DNA of 64,000 bases. It comes from Hafnia psychrotolerans (lineage in GTDB: Bacteria > Pseudomonadota > Gammaproteobacteria > Enterobacterales > Enterobacteriaceae). The DNA lies in assembly GCF_014639435.1 (NCBI RefSeq), contig NZ_BMFZ01000003.1:248001-312000 (forward strand), given 5' to 3'. The stretch's first letter is position 1; the number at the start of each line of letters is the position of its first letter. The notes under the pieces were generated by a model. The model was not told the origin of the DNA. It ran no database searches and saw only the letters and a program-made list of their open reading frames with translations. Positions 60,434-64,000 of this stretch are shown in pieces. The position numbers and the translations under genes were made by a program.

Positions 60434-60562
60434 ATGCGTCGCATCTTAGCTTTCTTTAGTGTCGCTCTGGTTATCGTCAGCCTCAGTGGTTGCATCTTCC
60501 CTGGCCCTTACGGCCATGGTGACGGTCCTCGTGGTGGTGGTCATCCACACTATTGGCATTGA
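60434..60562 (+). CDS. Small His/Gly-rich lipoprotein, 42 residues
   Basis: ATG 60434 with AAGGA 8 bases upstream opens a 42-codon gene. Signal peptide with lipobox LSGC (Cys20), then a mature peptide of 23 residues rich in Gly, His and Pro (HGDGPRGGGHPHYWH). A terminator follows. It is divergent from the DUF2502-like gene, also His-rich and exported. I do not recognise the family. The combination of ribosome-binding site, lipobox and terminator makes a real gene likely. Confidence 0.7.
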   Translation: MRRILAFFSVALVIVSLSGCIFPGPYGHGDGPRGGGHPHYWH

Positions 60563-60645
60563 TCATTAATGTTTTAATGACTGATTTTTATGGTTAGTAC
60601 TGACTAGCCTCAGTAAAAAAATCATTGCCTGATTAAATATAAAAT

Positions 60646-60669
60646 AAGGGGCTTCGGTCCCTTTTTTTT
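60646..60669 (+). terminator. Terminator of the small lipoprotein gene
   Basis: AAGGG/CCCTT short stem with a GCTTCGGT loop region followed by seven T, about 85 bases after the stop. Confidence 0.65.
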
Positions 60670-60846
60670 ATATTTACCATGCAACGCCAAGCATGATTGA
60701 AATAAAAACCCACCGCGACTTGAATTAATCTATCAGACTACTCCTGAATAAAAAACCCCCTTAACACTATCTTTTCATTTTGAGTGCGATTAATTCATGC
60801 CTGTAATACTCAGCAAGATTTGAAAGGTATATCCGCAGAAAAGCAT

Positions 60847-60873
60847 AAAAAAAAAGGCCGCTTTCGCGACCTT
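60847..60873 (-). terminator. ihfA terminator
   Basis: Minus-strand stem AAGGTCGC/GCGGCCTT, GAAA loop and a nine-T tail, 15 bases past the ihfA stop. Confidence 0.88.
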
Positions 60874-60887
60874 TTTGTCCAACTCAC

Positions 60888-61184
60888 TTATTCTTTCGGA
60901 GTCGCATTCTCAACCCGACTTTTCAACTTCTGTCCCGGACGGAAAGTCACCACACGGCGCGCCGTAATAGGAATATCTTCGCCGGTTTTCGGGTTACGTC
61001 CCGGACGTTGGTTCTTGTCACGCAGATCGAAATTGCCAAAACCAGACAATTTAACTTGTTCGCCATTCTCCAAAGCGCGACGCACTTCTTCGAAGAACAG
61101 TTCGACCAGGTCTTTGGCATCCCGTTTGCTAAGCCCAAGCTTTTCAAACAGGTGTTCTGACATTTCAGCTTTAGTAAGCGCCAT
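60888..61184 (-). CDS. ihfA: Integration host factor subunit alpha
   Basis: A nucleoid protein of 98 residues (E. coli 99). It pairs with IhfB and bends DNA sharply. Seen: [10 protein letters not shown], the [22 protein letters not shown] arm whose Pro intercalates DNA, and [13 protein letters not shown]. It follows pheT by 4 bases, the usual pheST-ihfA operon. Confidence 0.97.
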   Translation of the reverse strand: MALTKAEMSEHLFEKLGLSKRDAKDLVELFFEEVRRALENGEQVKLSGFGNFDLRDKNQRPGRNPKTGEDIPITARRVVTFRPGQKLKSRVENATPKE

Positions 61185-61188
61185 AGGT

Positions 61189-64000
<2,812 letters not shown>

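Overview
This 64 kb window is chromosomal DNA of a gammaproteobacterium in the order Enterobacterales. Almost every gene is recognisable as an Escherichia coli homologue, and the order largely follows the E. coli 36-38 min region: gstA-pdxY-tyrS-pdxH-mliC-anmK-slyB/slyA, ydhF, nemRA-gloA-rnt, grxD, mepH, purR, punR/punC, cfa/ribE, mdtK, two tRNA-Val, pykF, lpp, ldtE, suf, menI-ydiJ, ydiK, rprA, ppsA/ppsR, aroH, hemP, selO, ydiV, nlpC, btuDEC, ihfA, pheTS. The arn (lipid A aminoarabinose) operon lies between nlpC and btuD, lplA lies beside ydiV, and a hemin-uptake remnant follows hemP. These point to a Yersiniaceae-like relative (Yersinia, Serratia, Rahnella, Ewingella, Rouxiella group) rather than to Escherichia. 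That placement is inference; there is no rRNA gene to confirm it.

Layout. 1-6.1 kb: the end of a dapA-family gene, gstA, then a leftward vitamin B6/tRNA-charging/cell-wall block (pdxY, tyrS, pdxH, mliC, anmK). 6.1-9.5 kb: slyB and slyA with visible regulatory sites, an unknown small membrane protein, ydhF and a DUF1289 gene. 9.6-13.3 kb: the electrophile-response set nemR-nemA-gloA with two NemR operators, then rnt and grxD. 13.8-22.5 kb: mepH, the 29-residue cydH, purR, punR/punC, cfa, ribE and mdtK with a terminator-like leader. 22.6-25.3 kb: two identical tRNA-Val(GAC) genes, pykF and lpp. 25.5-33 kb: ldtE and the complete sufABCDSE operon. 33-41.3 kb: a Fur-boxed unknown gene, menI-ydiJ, ydiK, the sRNA RprA and ppsA. 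41.7-49.2 kb: ppsR, aroH, hemP with hmuR'-'hmuV debris, selO, ydiV, lplA and nlpC. 49.3-56.8 kb: arnBCADTEF. 57.1-60.6 kb: btuD-btuE-btuC, a DUF2502-like protein and a tiny lipoprotein. 60.9-64 kb: ihfA, pheT and a damaged pheS.

How the genes work together. Several stress circuits sit side by side: envelope stress (slyB, arn, rprA, lpp, ldtE, mliC), oxidative and electrophile stress (nemRA, gloA, slyA, btuE, suf), iron limitation (suf, hemP, the unknown gene at 33.0 kb, each with a Fur-like box) and carbon flux at the phosphoenolpyruvate node (pykF, ppsA, ppsR, with Cra-like sites).

No prophage, insertion sequence, CRISPR array or obviously foreign island was seen. The most anomalous observations are two internal deletions. 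The essential gene pheS stops matching its family after residue 175 (E. coli numbering) and runs straight into pheT. The hemin-uptake operon is reduced to the start of hmuR joined out of frame to the 3' part of hmuV. Other points of interest are a Fur-boxed gene of unknown function, a palindrome filling the spacer of the suf promoter, a structured spacer inside the suf operon, a terminator-like element just upstream of mdtK, and several genes shorter than 60 codons.
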